The notes under the pieces are model-generated. The model did not search any database. It worked only from the letters and a program-made list of their open reading frames with translations, and had not been told where the DNA came from. This document shows, piece after piece, positions 17,115 to 25,261 of a stretch of DNA of 49,972 nucleotides. Both the position numbers and the translations under genes were made by a program. Position 1 is the stretch's first letter, and the number at the start of each line of letters is the position of its first letter. This DNA comes from Bacillota bacterium (GTDB taxonomy: Bacteria; Bacillota; Clostridia; Lachnospirales; Lachnospiraceae): assembly GCA_023395555.1 (NCBI GenBank), contig JAEWYQ010000071.1, positions 1 through 49,972 of the forward strand. Reading direction: 5' to 3'.

Positions 17115-17346
17115 TCAGTACCAACACGGAGTATTTACCTAAAGAAAGTCATTCGTAACAGAAATGGCGGCGCCGTTCCTCTTCAGTACGATCAACGGGA
17201 TATTCGTCGTCTATAACCTTCTGCATTTGATCATACAGTATACTTTCACAAGCAGGCAGTTGTTATATTCCGCACAGTCAGCATATAAAAAAACACCCTA
17301 TACGCTCTATTTACAAGCATACAAAGGTGTTTCTGATATACATTAA

Positions 17347-17427
17347 TGTTCTCAATATTACATAGCAAGGTGTTCTCAATATTACAGGTCAGAGCCCAAT
17401 CCATATCACACTGTGCTCAATATTACA
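17347..17427. repeat. Three iteron-like direct repeats
   Basis: TGTTCTCAATATTACA occurs at 17347-17362 and 17371-17386, and TGTGCTCAATATTACA at 17412-17427 (15/16). Start-to-start spacing is 24 and 41 bases. They lie directly after the stop of the 424-residue Rep-like protein and look like theta-type iterons. The whole 17000-17429 gap holds only this array, the hairpin and the promoter. Confidence 0.65.
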
Positions 17428-17429
17428 CC

Positions 17430-18704
17430 CTACCATTTAATCTTGGCCGATGTCCACAATTTACCCTTTATCTCATATTCCGAAATAAACCCGTTCTTGA
17501 TAAAATTATTCAATATTAAAATGGTATTTTCTCTCTGTGTTTTTCTAAAGGAAGACAGATGCTTTTTTTCCTCTAACATCGTTGCATCTAGTATTGCTTC
17601 AATGTTGATGGATATGCTTCTCTTTCCTAAGTCCTTAGCGTTCACAATTTCATGAAGAAGATAACTTTTAAGCGCTATCCGAATCCTTGAGTAGCTCATA
17701 TCCTCAATCATGACCTCATCTAATGGTATTTTGGTAACTTCACTACTTTGCAGCATCTCCTTATAGCAATCAGATTCTCCGGCAATTGTAAATACTACTT
17801 GCCCATTTATAAGATGGACACTTCCATTCAAAATATGTCCAGAATAATATTCACTCGTTCCTTGATGAAGCACTCTATAGTTCAATAATTTTATTACTGC
17901 TTCAAATATCTCAGAGTTTTTATAATCGTGAATTTTACTGCTCGTCATTCTCTGATCCGGTCTGCCCATCACCATTTTATAGATCATTGGTAATGTTATT
18001 TTCTTATTGCCATTTTCATATAAACTCATTACCGCTTCAAAGACATGAATATCAAAATACGACAAATGCTCCTTATCCGATCCATTTCCAACGATATTCT
18101 TATGAATCTGCACTACACTAATCTGCTTGCTGGCCGGTTCCATTACAGCGATGTGTTTTGCATTTACCGGAATGGGAGTCGTTAATGTTTTTACAACCTT
18201 GCTACCGAGTGTCACAATGACATCTGGATATTTACTTATTAGTTTACCTACATCTATCGTATCAGAGCTATCCGTAAATTCCGGCTCCTTAAAATAGTGA
18301 TCCGCAATATTATCTGCCGAAGCTATAAATGACTGTGCCATATCAGCTTCTGTGAATGATACCTTTCCATCTTCAAACTTATTTTTACAGGCCCCAACAA
18401 TCTGGACCAAAGCATACGACGGCATCCTGGAAAGATACAGTTCTCTATCATGGGGACGTCTTCTGATCTCTCTAAAGATAGGCTCAACATACTTAGCTAT
18501 TCCCAGATGCTTGTCAATATAGTCCTTATCGCCGCCCCAATATTTCTCATATTTTTCATTGGTGAACTCATAGCCAGAAAATAGCTCACATTTCTCTTCA
18601 ATGTATGTTTTATTAAAACCTTCCTTTTCTTTCTGGCTTCTAAACTTTTCATATTCTATTAAAAACTCCCATATACTTTTTTGCTTGTTAAATCCGAACT
18701 CCAT
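17430..18704 (-). CDS. Unknown element protein, possible winged-helix replication initiator
   Basis: 424 residues starting MEFGFNKQKSIWEF at the ATG at 18704, which has AGGAGG about 7 bases upstream; the frame is open to 18767, but that start would lie inside the operator. The middle region SYFDIHVFEAVMSLYENG followed by KKITLPMIYKMVMG resembles winged-helix initiators of plasmid Rep families. The C-terminus is basic and also looks like a winged helix. The iteron-like repeats lie immediately after its stop and an XRE-type operator lies in its promoter. I do not recognise the family with certainty. Confidence 0.5.
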   Translation of the reverse strand: MEFGFNKQKSIWEFLIEYEKFRSQKEKEGFNKTYIEEKCELFSGYEFTNEKYEKYWGGDKDYIDKHLGIAKYVEPIFREIRRRPHDRELYLSRMPSYALVQIVGACKNKFEDGKVSFTEADMAQSFIASADNIADHYFKEPEFTDSSDTIDVGKLISKYPDVIVTLGSKVVKTLTTPIPVNAKHIAVMEPASKQISVVQIHKNIVGNGSDKEHLSYFDIHVFEAVMSLYENGNKKITLPMIYKMVMGRPDQRMTSSKIHDYKNSEIFEAVIKLLNYRVLHQGTSEYYSGHILNGSVHLINGQVVFTIAGESDCYKEMLQSSEVTKIPLDEVMIEDMSYSRIRIALKSYLLHEIVNAKDLGKRSISINIEAILDATMLEEKKHLSSFRKTQRENTILILNNFIKNGFISEYEIKGKLWTSAKIKW

Positions 18705-18733
18705 ATACACCCTCCTCTCCATCGTAATGTTAG

Positions 18734-18750
18734 TGTAACATATTGTTACA
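18734..18750. promoter_or_regulatory. Operator TGTAACA-TAT-TGTTACA upstream of the Rep-like gene
   Basis: A perfect 7-3-7 dyad identical to two sites in front of the element's XRE regulator. On the minus strand it overlaps a possible extended -10 (TGTTACACT), so binding would block transcription of the 17430-18704 gene. Confidence 0.65.
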
Positions 18751-18769
18751 GATTTTTCACCTGACATAT

Positions 18770-19060
18770 TATCATGCAGGTTAATAACAGGATCCTAAGT
18801 CCGTGTTACATAGATACCGTTTCAAGACTCTGCATAATATATCATGGTACAGCACCCAGTTGATAGAGAAGACTACATTTATTAGAGCAAAATTCCTCTA
18901 CCCCTCTTTTACGCATATATTCCACATCACCTGCTTATCGTCACTTTACAAAATTAATTTTTTACCTGTATATTCCATCACGCAAACGTCTATGGTTGAT
19001 TATATCGGGGTATAATAGCTCCACTTTCTTTGTATAAATCATACCAATAAACATAATAAA
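18770..19060. other. Non-coding stretch in the element
   Basis: About 290 bases of AT-rich DNA between the Rep-like gene promoter and the terminator of the leucine-rich repeat gene. A 70-codon plus-strand ORF (18803-19015) has no ribosome site or recognisable motif. I see nothing else. Confidence 0.4.
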
Positions 19061-19061
19061 T

Positions 19062-19106
19062 AGACCAGACTATTGAAATGCTTCCCTCATCACAATAATC
19101 TGGTCT
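19062..19106 (-). terminator. Terminator of the secreted leucine-rich repeat gene
   Basis: Arms 19062-19075 and 19093-19106 pair at 13 of 14 positions with a 17-base loop. On the minus strand the stem is followed by ATTTATTATGTTTATTGG. Confidence 0.6.
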
Positions 19107-19175
19107 TTAACTAGGTACTGCCCGACAGTTTTATCATTTTGAGCCAAAACCGACATTCAATAGGCAGACTCTTAT

Positions 19176-20774
19176 TTATAGCGTCTCATCATGATATGGC
19201 CTCTTTACATTTACAGTAATCTTAAAGGTTTTCTTCGTTCCATTAGCAAGCTTAGCTGTTACTGTCACTATTGCCTTTCCTTCTTTGTATGAATTAATAT
19301 ACCCTCTACAATCTACTCTAGCCACATCCTTATTGCTAGATTTAAAAGACAGAATAACCTCATTATCATTTCCTGTAAACTTATCAACTTGAATCAATCC
19401 ATAGGTTATGGGGGAACCCTCTCTAGTATTATCCATCTCTATCATATTGATAGTTGACGATGCCTTGAGTCTTTTTAATAATGCTGTAGGATTTAACTCC
19501 ATAAACTTAATGTTATATTTATTCGCATATTTCTGCGCATATGAATTTTTATAGCCAACAATCGTAACCTTTTTGCACCCTTTAAACGCGTCGGATGCTA
19601 TTGTTTTAACTGATTTCGGAATAGTCACGTACTTAAGTTTCTCTTGCTTGTAGAATGCTTTCTTTCCGATTGATGTATATCCCTCTGGTATCCGAATTGA
19701 AGTATAGTTCTCATAATATGCTTCATATGACATTGCCTCATTTTTTATCTCCTTAAAGACATAGGTCTTTCCATCAACGAGTACTTTGTCAGGAAGCGTT
19801 GTGCTATCTTCTCCTGCATGACGAATAAGATTAAGGACACCCTTTTTCGATATTGTCGCTTTCGTTACCAACTCGCATAGATTTTCCGATTCTCCCCCGA
19901 CGCTCTCCCCATAAACATTGCTATACCGGGTTGCATATGATTCATGAAAAATGGTGCTGGATAAATCTGTTCCTTTTGGGACAATTATAAATGGAACTCC
20001 CCAAAAAGGGTGTCTGCGCAGGCCATCCTCACGAACTATACCAAACTTCGTGCTTTGTGCCAGACCATCAAAAAAGACTACCTGTGTCCCTGTACCCGTT
20101 TCCTTCTCAGTGTTATACTCCCTAGCATAAAAACCACTAAATATATCCCAGCCTATTCCTTCAATATTAGCACCTAATGTCAGTACATCCACTGAATTAT
20201 TACCAAAAGCCTTTGAATCAATAAATCTAAGCGAGGAGGGTAAGCTTACCTTCTTAAGATTGCTGCAATCGGAAAATGCTCCTCCGCCAATTCCTATAAC
20301 CCCTTCCGGAATGACTGCTTCAGTAATATTTCTGTTATAGGCGCAAAAGTCCTCTCCAATAAAACGAATTCCATCCGGAACAATGACTCTAGTGTCACTG
20401 CCGGTATACTCAAACAATATACCGGCTGCCGATACATATTCACTTTTTCTACGCAAGCCCTTATACCATTCCGTGTTGTCAAACGCTCTATAACCTACAT
20501 TAATCACGCTGTCCGGTATTGTAATATTTTCTACAAAGGAGCTGTCTGAAAATGCGTAATTCATTATCCTTCTCACACTATCCGGTATTATAACATTCTT
20601 ATCCGTACCAAAATACTGCTGTAATTCATAACCCTGGTATATATTAAATTGTGAATCGTATTGATTTTCTTCTTCAAGATACTCAAACTCTTCTGCCATA
20701 ACCTTTGTCGACAAGCTGGCAAGGAATACCAACATTACAACGCAAATAAGTCCGCATTTCATTCTCTTTATCAT
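19176..20774 (-). CDS. Secreted BspA-like leucine-rich repeat protein with Big_2 domain
   Basis: 532 residues from the ATG at 20774 (GAGG 8 bases upstream). A signal peptide is clear: basic start MIKRMKCG, hydrophobic core and a cleavage site near STKVMA-EE. Repeats of the LRR_5 type follow, e.g. NVIIPDSVRRIMNYAFSD, ITIPDSVINVGYRAFDN and KYVTIPKSVKTIASDAFKGC. The last 90 residues form a bacterial Ig-like domain (KSSNKDVARVDCRGYI). There is no sortase motif. It is likely a secreted or surface protein carried as element cargo. The middle (about residues 215-340) is interrupted by a non-repeat region. The 20810 gene lies just upstream. Confidence 0.8.
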   Translation of the reverse strand: MIKRMKCGLICVVMLVFLASLSTKVMAEEFEYLEEENQYDSQFNIYQGYELQQYFGTDKNVIIPDSVRRIMNYAFSDSSFVENITIPDSVINVGYRAFDNTEWYKGLRRKSEYVSAAGILFEYTGSDTRVIVPDGIRFIGEDFCAYNRNITEAVIPEGVIGIGGGAFSDCSNLKKVSLPSSLRFIDSKAFGNNSVDVLTLGANIEGIGWDIFSGFYAREYNTEKETGTGTQVVFFDGLAQSTKFGIVREDGLRRHPFWGVPFIIVPKGTDLSSTIFHESYATRYSNVYGESVGGESENLCELVTKATISKKGVLNLIRHAGEDSTTLPDKVLVDGKTYVFKEIKNEAMSYEAYYENYTSIRIPEGYTSIGKKAFYKQEKLKYVTIPKSVKTIASDAFKGCKKVTIVGYKNSYAQKYANKYNIKFMELNPTALLKRLKASSTINMIEMDNTREGSPITYGLIQVDKFTGNDNEVILSFKSSNKDVARVDCRGYINSYKEGKAIVTVTAKLANGTKKTFKITVNVKRPYHDETL

Positions 20775-20809
20775 AATGTCCACCTCTCTATAATCATTAT
20801 CATCTTTGT

Positions 20810-21715
20810 TTAAGGCAAGTACTGCTCTGCCAATCCAACCATTGTTTCTCCGTCATACAGCGGTATCCAATAGGTTCCTTTTTTAACATTCGTTTTACTG
20901 AATGTCGCCGTTTTATAATTTATCAATTCCTTATTGATGATATACAACTTAAGCTTTTTCTCAAAATCAATGCTATATGTTTTCCCGGATGCCTTAATAT
21001 CGTCCCCGACAATCTTTGCGCTCTTGTATTTGAAACCTTTGCTCGATACGCTGGTAATATAGATTAACTTATGAGACGCTTCATTTGTGCTGATTCCCAA
21101 ATCTTTATATGTATAGGTTTTTGCTTTATATAGGTACTTAGCCAGATTGCTTTTAGAGGCTTCATAAAACTTAATCGCCTGACCCTTTCCCAGCTTATTA
21201 TAGTAATCGACAAACTTCTTTTCTGTCACTTTTTTACCATTTAGTTCATAACTCGGAACATCCATATCAAAAAAATCCGGTGATCCATTGTAATAATAAT
21301 AGGTCGCCGTCAACTGCAACGATTCAGCCTCACACTCATAGTAATTTACACACCCCAGGCCCATATGCTCATATTGAATTTGGAGCGTATTGCGATAAGG
21401 ATAATATGCCATGATGTACTCACCTGCACCGTATTCTTTCATTACCCTGACCTTGCCATCAATATAAGTATAAATATTATAATCATCAACGATTAATTCC
21501 GGTATATCATCTCCATTCAGATCCTTTAAGGCAAAGGAATCTACTCCTACTAATTTCTGTATGGTATTATAATAAGCTTTTTTGACCTTAGCTAAATATG
21601 TTGATGTTACCGTCGTTGCTGCATATGCCTTATTAACTCCAAACCCTTGAGATCCGGACATCAATATTGATACTACTATTAAGGTTAAAATCATCGTTTT
21701 CACTTTCTTTGTCAT
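20810..21715 (-). CDS. Secreted protein of unknown function with a calcium-loop-like motif
   Basis: 301 residues with a typical signal peptide (MTKKVKTMILTLIVV start, cleavage near KAYAA-TT) and AAGGAG 8 bases upstream of the ATG. An acidic loop DLNGDDIPELIVDD near residue 70 resembles the EF-hand/dockerin-like or FG-GAP calcium loops common in Lachnospiraceae secreted proteins. The rest is Tyr- and Lys-rich without a recognisable catalytic motif. It probably shares a transcript with the leucine-rich repeat gene, 35 bases downstream. Confidence 0.7.
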   Translation of the reverse strand: MTKKVKTMILTLIVVSILMSGSQGFGVNKAYAATTVTSTYLAKVKKAYYNTIQKLVGVDSFALKDLNGDDIPELIVDDYNIYTYIDGKVRVMKEYGAGEYIMAYYPYRNTLQIQYEHMGLGCVNYYECEAESLQLTATYYYYNGSPDFFDMDVPSYELNGKKVTEKKFVDYYNKLGKGQAIKFYEASKSNLAKYLYKAKTYTYKDLGISTNEASHKLIYITSVSSKGFKYKSAKIVGDDIKASGKTYSIDFEKKLKLYIINKELINYKTATFSKTNVKKGTYWIPLYDGETMVGLAEQYLP

Positions 21716-21963
21716 TCGTTATTCTCCTTATCAATAATCTGCTTTCACCCAGGCTTAGTTTCTCTTTAATCACTTCTGCCCTGTGTCGTTCTCCTTCTAA
21801 CTTACATCTTCAAACCGTTCTCTGTCTTCGTGAAGTCATTGGTTCTTTTATAGATATCCGGATTATCATAACAGTTAATAACATCTCCGGTCATACTAAA
21901 GCGGTGAACCGCTCTATTTTAGCGGAGTTATACTTTTAAGCCAAAGTATACATAATTCCATGT
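21716..21963. other. Intergenic region with a small hairpin
   Basis: About 250 bases without a supported gene. AGCGG-TGAA-CCGCT (21900-21913) is a small hairpin that on the minus strand is followed by TTTAGT, a possible weak terminator for the membrane-protein gene at 21964. Confidence 0.4.
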
Positions 21964-22296
21964 CTAATGGAAAAATAGATGTATCAGTTTACCAAGCAAC
22001 TTTAAAGATTGTCGCGTATTATCACTTTTTTTATCCATCCAATTCCCATAGCCATATAATCCCCTCATAACCGGAAACGAGTACACAAATAATCCTACGG
22101 TGCTTTCCAGAAAGAGTAGACTTGCCGACGCATCCGTTTGCTCCATTGTAAACAAATAACTTCCATCATAATTGAACCACATGGATACCATGTAGAGTGC
22201 TAAGATTGTAGTAAAAATTCGAAATGGCTTCTCATTAAATATAATACATACTACATATGAACCAATAATTCCAGTTAAAAATCCTAATATCTCCAT
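21964..22296 (-). CDS. Small membrane protein of unknown function
   Basis: 110 residues from the ATG at 22296, which has GGAGGAG 6 bases upstream; the upstream in-frame ATG at 22329 overlaps the preceding gene. It starts MEILGFLTGIIGSYVV and has about three hydrophobic segments, with a polar C-terminus MDKKSDNTRQSLK. It is last in a run of four co-directional unknown genes and probably co-transcribed. Confidence 0.6.
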   Translation of the reverse strand: MEILGFLTGIIGSYVVCIIFNEKPFRIFTTILALYMVSMWFNYDGSYLFTMEQTDASASLLFLESTVGLFVYSFPVMRGLYGYGNWMDKKSDNTRQSLKLLGKLIHLFFH

Positions 22297-22325
22297 CAAT
22301 CTCTCCTCCAAAAGTTTAATGCAAT

Positions 22326-23042
22326 TCATCTTAGACTTTTATTGTCATAATCATCGCCGTAAAATCCTTTAAGAAATGATTCTTTCATAAAAGCTAAAAA
22401 TCCCTTTTCTTTAAAGGTATTTGATGCAGAAGAATTCCCCATTTTAGATGACGTTTTATCAAGTCCTTCATAGAAACTCTCCATAAAAATATCATGTATC
22501 TTTGATAAAATACCTTTTCTCTCTGTATTTATATCCTCTTCCCTATTACAATGTGTTGTTGGTATATATTCACTAACCATATTATAGTTTAGAAGATATC
22601 TAAGCATAGCTTCATATGTAATTTGTTTTCCATCATTTGTTATTACTAACGAGTTATTACTAATATCCATTCTTAGATTATAGGGCTCCAGTTGTCGGTT
22701 TCCTTCTACGTTTAATCTGCTTAAAACTCCTGGATTTTCATAATGACCGGCTCCCAACCACTGGTTAAAAGCATATCCGATTATATTAATCATTTCAGTA
22801 GGAAGGCTCTCGAATTCCAGTTGACACGCATCGCTAAAACTACCTTTAATTTCACTTCTTGCTTTACATCTACCTACTTTTCTATTTGTCAGATCAAATC
22901 CCAGAGAAAATGGTTCCCCCAGTATAAAAAAAATATTATCATGCAACAAGTACTCTTTACTAAAACCCATTTTAGTATCTATTGAACTCGCCATAGAATA
23001 CATTTGTATCGCCAACATATCGTTTGGTATCAGCTTTATCAT
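22326..23042 (-). CDS. Unknown element protein, 238 residues
   Basis: No family recognised. It is soluble by composition, with no signal peptide or membrane segment. The N-terminal two thirds look beta-rich (e.g. LRMDISNNSLVITNDGKQITYEA); the C-terminus is helical and ends with two similar stretches, IFMESFYEGLD and FMKESFLKGFYGDD, a possible short repeat. The start at 23042 has GGTGG 4 bases upstream. It follows the 170-residue gene by 27 bases. Confidence 0.6.
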   Translation of the reverse strand: MIKLIPNDMLAIQMYSMASSIDTKMGFSKEYLLHDNIFFILGEPFSLGFDLTNRKVGRCKARSEIKGSFSDACQLEFESLPTEMINIIGYAFNQWLGAGHYENPGVLSRLNVEGNRQLEPYNLRMDISNNSLVITNDGKQITYEAMLRYLLNYNMVSEYIPTTHCNREEDINTERKGILSKIHDIFMESFYEGLDKTSSKMGNSSASNTFKEKGFLAFMKESFLKGFYGDDYDNKSLR

Positions 23043-23069
23043 TTATCCACCAACTTTCTCCACATCTAC

Positions 23070-23582
23070 TCATATATCAACAATTAAATCATAGTCATCA
23101 TGCACACGAAGCATTACTCCTGAATTACTTACAAAGTCATAATGTGGATTTGGAGTAAATGTGCTGGCAACTATACCTATAAATCGATTATACTCATCTA
23201 CCGTAACTCTCTTCATGAAAAGTTTAGGTATATTATAGGTTTTATCTAAATATGTGCTATACGCTCGCGTATACAAATCACTTAAAAGATGCCAGATATC
23301 ATCTTCTATATTACTAGCAACTGTCTCACTTAATTTACAGCCCTTATAACCGTCATGTATATTGGCAATTGCATCTCGCTGATTTCCTCCGTTATACCAT
23401 GACAGCCATAGCGTAGTCATTTCTATTGCAATAAGATTGTGGGCTACATTCCGAAACACAGCCCCCTGTTCAAAATATGTCCACTGAAAACAATTTTCCC
23501 ACGCTGCTTTGTAACTTCCATCAAAATTTTTTGTATTTCTGATCATATGAGACACAATTATGTTATATGGTAAATTACTCAT
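23070..23582 (-). CDS. Unknown element protein, 170 residues
   Basis: No family recognised. Mostly helical and Trp/Tyr-rich (NCFQWTYFEQGAVFRN, TTLWLSWYNGGNQRD), cytoplasmic by appearance. AAGGGGAG lies about 5 bases before the ATG. It belongs to the 23790-21964 cluster; the function is unknown. Confidence 0.65.
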   Translation of the reverse strand: MSNLPYNIIVSHMIRNTKNFDGSYKAAWENCFQWTYFEQGAVFRNVAHNLIAIEMTTLWLSWYNGGNQRDAIANIHDGYKGCKLSETVASNIEDDIWHLLSDLYTRAYSTYLDKTYNIPKLFMKRVTVDEYNRFIGIVASTFTPNPHYDFVSNSGVMLRVHDDYDLIVDI

Positions 23583-23607
23583 TAAAGCTCCCCTTTCACT
23601 ATGTGAT

Positions 23608-23790
23608 TTATATTTTATGGTAAGAAGTACAATATTTCTCTGGGTATATTAATTCACTTACCAGCATCTCGCCACCTATTCGAAAAATAACTCCTTTATC
23701 AATTGTTATGTCCTCAAACTTCCATAGTTTTCTCTCCCTCTTATACCAGATACCATCAAATTCAGATCTAACGGTAACACCTTTAGTCAA
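23608..23790 (-). CDS. Unknown 60-residue protein, TTG start
   Basis: First gene of the unknown cluster. A TTG at 23790 has AAGGA 7 bases upstream. It overlaps the stop of an 8-codon reading frame (MYAQKDFN) that has a GGGGGGAG site, so there may be a leader peptide or a frameshift at the start. The protein (MTKGVTVRSEFDGIWYKRER) is small and beta-rich with no recognisable motif. Confidence 0.45.
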   Translation of the reverse strand: MTKGVTVRSEFDGIWYKRERKLWKFEDITIDKGVIFRIGGEMLVSELIYPEKYCTSYHKI

Positions 23791-23865
23791 TTAAAATCCT
23801 TCTGAGCATACATTAATGTTCTCCCCCCATCCTTAATAGCACCATGCTAAATTGATCATTTTCAT

Positions 23866-23882
23866 TGTAACATATTGTTACG
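23866..23882. promoter_or_regulatory. Operator 1 of the XRE regulator region
   Basis: TGTAACA-TAT-TGTTACG, a 7-3-7 dyad with one mismatch at the last base. It sits between the XRE gene and the divergent unknown cluster. Confidence 0.65.
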
Positions 23883-23900
23883 TCTTATTAAATATATTTT

Positions 23901-23917
23901 TGTAACATATTGTTACA
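23901..23917. promoter_or_regulatory. Operator 2 of the XRE regulator region
   Basis: TGTAACA-TAT-TGTTACA, a perfect dyad 35 bases from operator 1 and identical to the one at 18734-18750. It lies just upstream of the extended -10 of the XRE gene. Confidence 0.7.
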
Positions 23918-23941
23918 TTTTATCTTTTTAATCTTTTTCAT

Positions 23942-23950
23942 TGGTATAAT
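23942..23950 (+). promoter_or_regulatory. Extended -10 promoter of the XRE regulator
   Basis: TGGTATAAT, an extended -10 box, 28 bases before the ATG at 23979. The -35 is poor. Confidence 0.55.
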
Positions 23951-23978
23951 ACATCTATAAATAGGGAGGTATCATTCC

Positions 23979-24440
23979 ATGGAAACAAATAAGCTCGGCT
24001 TAAGACTTCTCGAACTACGGCAAAGCCATAATTTGACGCAAGAGCAAGTAAGTGCCGTGTTGAACATTTCACGTGTCGCTTACTCCAACTTTGAACGAGG
24101 AGAAAGAATTCCCGATATATCCTGTATGCTCCAATTGGCTAATTTCTATCAAATCAATATCGGTGAATTAATCAATAATGACCTCATTCCGCTACATATG
24201 ATTACTTCTGCCCGAACCAGAAGAAAGACATTACTGGGTAAAAAAGATGAAACTAAAGATTTTTTCCCTGAAGAAATCCTCAAACATCTTAGACAAAAGG
24301 GCATCCCTGTAGAAGAAGTTTTTCAACTCTCAAAATCTGATCTTGATTTTCTGAGGAAATTCAAGAAATTACCTGAGGACGATCAACAGGAGCTTATGTA
24401 TTTACTGAAATATAAATTAAAATGTATAGAGAAGATTTAA
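23979..24440 (+). CDS. XRE-family helix-turn-helix regulator
   Basis: 153 residues with GGGAGG ahead of the ATG. The Cro/CI-type helix-turn-helix fills residues 5-62 (LGLRLLELRQSHNLTQEQVS, then AYSNFERGERIP). The C-terminal part is helical with a LPEDDQQELMYLLKYKL stretch that may mediate dimerisation. It is the only plus-strand gene in the element. The two dyads in its own promoter and the identical dyad before the Rep-like gene suggest it represses itself and element replication, like a phage or plasmid repressor. Confidence 0.9.
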   Translation: METNKLGLRLLELRQSHNLTQEQVSAVLNISRVAYSNFERGERIPDISCMLQLANFYQINIGELINNDLIPLHMITSARTRRKTLLGKKDETKDFFPEEILKHLRQKGIPVEEVFQLSKSDLDFLRKFKKLPEDDQQELMYLLKYKLKCIEKI

Positions 24441-24475
24441 CAGGCACCTCACAAATATCCAATGAGATGCCTGTT
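24439..24475. terminator. Two-way terminator between the XRE gene and radC
   Basis: Arms 24439-24451 and 24463-24475 pair at 12 of 13 positions (AACAGGCACCTCA with TGAGATGCCTGTT). ACTTTTATAT follows on the plus strand. It separates two convergent genes. Confidence 0.7.
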
Positions 24476-24480
24476 GACTT

Positions 24481-25164
24481 TTATATCCTCCCGTTTTCTT
24501 TAAAGCTGTAATAACTTTGATATGAACCTACAATTACGTGATCCAACAAATTAATCTTCAATAAATCTCCGGCTACTTTCACTGCCTTGGTAATATTACT
24601 GTCTTCCAATGATGGTGATGGATCTCCGGAAGGGTGGTTATGCGCAATAATCACATTGACTGCTCCATTTACCAGCGCCTTTTTAAATAAAGAAGGAAGG
24701 TCAACGACACATTGATTACAACCTCCTGTGAACAATAGCTCCGTTCCTAACATATTACATTTTGCGTCCAAATATATTACATAGAAATTCTCATTTTGTG
24801 ACGTTCCTATTTTTGAATAAAGAAAATCGGCTATCTTATCCGGTGAATTCACGTTAAATCTTTTTATTGTCTCTGTAGAATATATTTCATTGTATAACGA
24901 GAGAAGCACTTCCAACTTTTTTCGTTTGGCGAGGCTGATATGCAGGCTATAAATATGCTTTTCCAATTCAGTAATTCCAAATTGATTAATAGCTTTCTCC
25001 ATAATCGGGACGCTGATCCCTGTGAAATAGGAGAATGCTTCTGAAGCACTAAGTTTCTTGAACTCTCCTCCTTTTACCTTCTCTCTGATAACAGCCTCCA
25101 GATCCTCATATGTATTCCGGCTCTCTTCTTTAATCAGGGCATATTTAATATAATCATTTATCAT
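24481..25164 (-). CDS. radC: RadC/JAB-domain protein
   Basis: 227 residues from the ATG at 25164 (AAGGAGTCACTT before it). The C-terminal MPN/JAB domain has the metalloprotease-type motif HNHPSGDPSPSLED (HxHx7D) and an upstream FYVIYLDAKC core. RadC-like proteins of this size are common on plasmids, phages and integrative elements; the biochemical role is still unclear. The N-terminal 90 residues do not show the usual helix-hairpin-helix clearly. Confidence 0.85.
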   Translation of the reverse strand: MINDYIKYALIKEESRNTYEDLEAVIREKVKGGEFKKLSASEAFSYFTGISVPIMEKAINQFGITELEKHIYSLHISLAKRKKLEVLLSLYNEIYSTETIKRFNVNSPDKIADFLYSKIGTSQNENFYVIYLDAKCNMLGTELLFTGGCNQCVVDLPSLFKKALVNGAVNVIIAHNHPSGDPSPSLEDSNITKAVKVAGDLLKINLLDHVIVGSYQSYYSFKENGRI

Positions 25165-25190
25165 AAGTGACTCCTTCCATGAACATGAAG

Positions 25191-25229
25191 AAGGCCGCCT
25201 AACAGTCAACATTCCTATCAGACGGCCTT
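25191..25229 (-). terminator. Hairpin after the recombination-type gene
   Basis: Arms 25191-25205 and 25215-25229 pair fully if wobble pairs are allowed (AAGGCCG outer stem). On the minus strand the stem ends GGCCTTCTTC, a weak tail. It may partly terminate transcription between the two genes. Confidence 0.5.
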
Positions 25230-25261
25230 AATCCTATTGTTATATTCTCGTATAAGGTAAA

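Noticed and set aside
17347..17427. CRISPR-like array
   Set aside because: Only three 16-base copies with unequal spacing (24 and 41) and no cas genes; iterons fit better.
18803..19015. 70-codon plus-strand ORF in the 18.7-19.1 kb gap
   Set aside because: No ribosome binding site, no recognisable motif; AT-rich DNA gives chance frames here.
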